Shown: one piece after another, positions 62,675-64,000 of the stretch
Numbering within the stretch: the first letter of the stretch is position 1
Layout of the letters: every line of letters starts with the position of its first letter
Source of the DNA: CAVZBW01 sp963778465
GTDB lineage: Bacteria > Actinomycetota > Acidimicrobiia > Acidimicrobiales > RAAP-2
Assembly (NCBI GenBank): GCA_963778465.1
Contig: CAVZUK010000002.1
Coordinates: 682,001 to 746,000 of the forward strand
Direction of reading: 5' to 3'
DNA: 64,000 nucleotides
The notes under the pieces: model-generated
Seen by the model: only the letters and a program-made list of their open reading frames with translations
Database searches by the model: none
Told to the model about the DNA's origin: nothing
Position numbers and translations under genes: made by a program

Positions 62675-64000
62675 ATGGCCAGCGCGAGACGGATCCTCGA
62701 GGAGCGACTGTGCGCCGCCTTCGATCGGGTGGTTCCCGGCGCGGATCCCGTGCTTCGGGAGTCGGACCGGGCCGACTACCAGGCCAACGGAGCGCTGGCC
62801 CTGGCCAAGAAGCTCGGGCGGCCTCCCCGCGAGGTGGCCGAGCAGGTCGTCGCCGAGGCGGAGTTGGACGAGGTCTGCTCGAACGTCGAGGTGAGCGGGC
62901 CCGGGTTCGTCAACCTCACCCTGTCGCCCGCCTTCCTCGCCGCCCGAGTCGCCGAGACCCTCGCGGACCCGCGCCTCGGCGTCGAGCCCGCTCCCCGGGG
63001 AAGGGTGATCGTCGACTACTCGGCGCCCAACGTGGCCAAGGAGATGCACGTCGGTCACCTGCGCACGACGGTCATCGGCGACGCCCTCTGCCGGTTGCTC
63101 GAGTTCGTCGGCCACGACGTGGGCCGGGAGAACCACATCGGCGATTGGGGCACGCCCTTCGGCATGCTCATCGAGCACCTCATCGACCTCGGGGAGGAGG
63201 AGGGCATCCAGGAGCTGTCCCTCGGCGACCTCGGGGACTTCTACCGGGCGGCGCGCACCGCGTTCGATGCACAGGAGGCCTTTCGCGAGCGCAGCCGTCG
63301 CCGGGTCGTCCTTCTGCAGGGGGGCGAGCCGGAGACTCTCCGGCTGTGGCGCGTGCTCGTGGCCGAGAGCGTCCGCCACTTCGACGGCGTCTACGAGCGC
63401 CTGGGAGTGCTCCTGACCGACGACGACGTGGTCGGCGAGAGCTTCTACAACGACATGCTCCCCGAGGTGGTCGAGGAGCTCGCCGCCAAGGGTCTCCTGG
63501 TCGAGAACGAAGGCGCCCAGTGCGTCTACCCGCCGGGCTTCGAGAACCGCAACGGCGACCCGCTGCCACTCATCGTGCAGAAGTCCGACGGCGGCTTCGG
63601 CTATGCCGCCACCGACCTGGCGGCACTCCGCGACCGGGTTCGCCGGCTCGGCGCCACGCTGATCCTCTACGTGGTCGGGGCCCCCCAGGCCCAGCACTTC
63701 GAGATGGTCTTTGCCGTCGCGGAGATGGCCGGGTGGCTCCCTCCGGGCACCGAGGCCGTGCACGTCTCGTTCGGCAACGTCCTCGGCCCGGACCACAAGC
63801 TGCTCCGGACCCGGGCCGGCGACTCGGTGCTCCTCGCCGACCTTCTCGCCGAGGCCGAGGCCAGGGGCGCCGCGGCGGTCGCCTCCCGGGACGCCGACCT
63901 TGATCCGGCCGAGGCCGCCCACCTCGGCCACCAGGTCGGCATCGGCGCGGTCAAGTACGCCGACCTGTCGACGGAACGCCACCGCGACTACGTCTTCGAC
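62675..64000 (+). CDS. argS: Arginyl-tRNA synthetase (3' end missing)
   Basis: 442 residues are visible from ATG 62675 to the window edge; the KMSK-equivalent end and the DALR anticodon domain are outside. The N-terminal Add-1 domain includes FVNLTLSPAFLAARVAETL. The catalytic start is VDYSAPNVAKEMHVGHLRTTVIGD, quoted in two parts, with HVGH as the HIGH motif. GRENHIGDWGTPFGMLIEHL and VQKSDGGFGYAATDLAAL are diagnostic of class I ArgRS. Divergent from acnA (101 bp). No Shine-Dalgarno; GAGACT lies 6 nt before ATG. Confidence 0.96.
   Translation, partial: MASARRILEERLCAAFDRVVPGADPVLRESDRADYQANGALALAKKLGRPPREVAEQVVAEAELDEVCSNVEVSGPGFVNLTLSPAFLAARVAETLADPRLGVEPAPRGRVIVDYSAPNVAKEMHVGHLRTTVIGDALCRLLEFVGHDVGRENHIGDWGTPFGMLIEHLIDLGEEEGIQELSLGDLGDFYRAARTAFDAQEAFRERSRRRVVLLQGGEPETLRLWRVLVAESVRHFDGVYERLGVLLTDDDVVGESFYNDMLPEVVEELAAKGLLVENEGAQCVYPPGFENRNGDPLPLIVQKSDGGFGYAATDLAALRDRVRRLGATLILYVVGAPQAQHFEMVFAVAEMAGWLPPGTEAVHVSFGNVLGPDHKLLRTRAGDSVLLADLLAEAEARGAAAVASRDADLDPAEAAHLGHQVGIGAVKYADLSTERHRDYVFD

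Overview
The window is high-GC, densely coding DNA with GTG/TTG starts, many 4-base start/stop overlaps and several actinobacteria-specific families: WhiB, DUF3090, the SCO1664 and MSMEG_4193 families, DUF3107 and a PdtaS-type kinase. A complete System I cytochrome c maturation (Ccm) operon and an FrhB-type F420 protein fit a deep-branching actinobacterium, most likely class Acidimicrobiia; that placement is inference. I see no rRNA, tRNA, CRISPR array, prophage or insertion sequence.

Layout. 1-4.95 kb: secreted Tat phosphoesterase (cut by the left edge), DUF427, PspA, a VOC protein and a membrane-anchored hydrolase. 4.9-9.5 kb: valS and cysS, divergent with only 20 bp between starts, then a cold-shock gene. 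9.7-17.2 kb: acyl-CoA dehydrogenase behind a double palindromic operator, a large flippase-like membrane protein, a low-molecular-weight phosphatase, TetR, a glycosyltransferase and gmd. 17.2-25.4 kb: ccdA-ccmABCDEFGHI; ccmG carries an apparent frameshift and the ccmE N-terminus is disturbed. 25.5-28.8 kb: Fe-S block (cysteine desulfurase, SufR-like repressor, Mrp). 28.8-32.2 kb: an unrecognised 1079-residue secreted protein. 32.3-38.7 kb: dNTPase, DUF3107, paired ArsA-like ATPases, a PHP phosphatase and PdtaS.

38.7-46.4 kb is the most unusual region. Three tandem wax-ester-synthase/DGAT acyltransferases each carry a C-terminal cyclic-nucleotide-binding domain. They are divergent from a major-facilitator protein with the same type of domain, and next to it lies a whiB1-like gene with a perfect CRP-type palindrome (TGTGA-N6-TCACA) just upstream. 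PdtaS closes the other end. Together this looks like a cyclic-nucleotide-responsive lipid and redox locus.

46.5-64 kb: glycerophosphodiesterase, etfBA, the SCO1664/DUF3090/MSMEG_4193 trio, udgB, an FrhB-like protein, fpg, bcp, a degenerate-cyclase/AAA ATPase, a 1.1-kb non-coding stretch, a DEAD-box helicase, a PIG-L deacetylase, acnA and argS (cut by the right edge).

Two patterns recur. Several genes have a TANNNT hexamer exactly 6-7 nt before the start codon and no Shine-Dalgarno, as expected for leaderless transcripts. Short tandem arrays (14-16 or 25 bp units, each with a different sequence) sit at gene ends, promoters or linkers.
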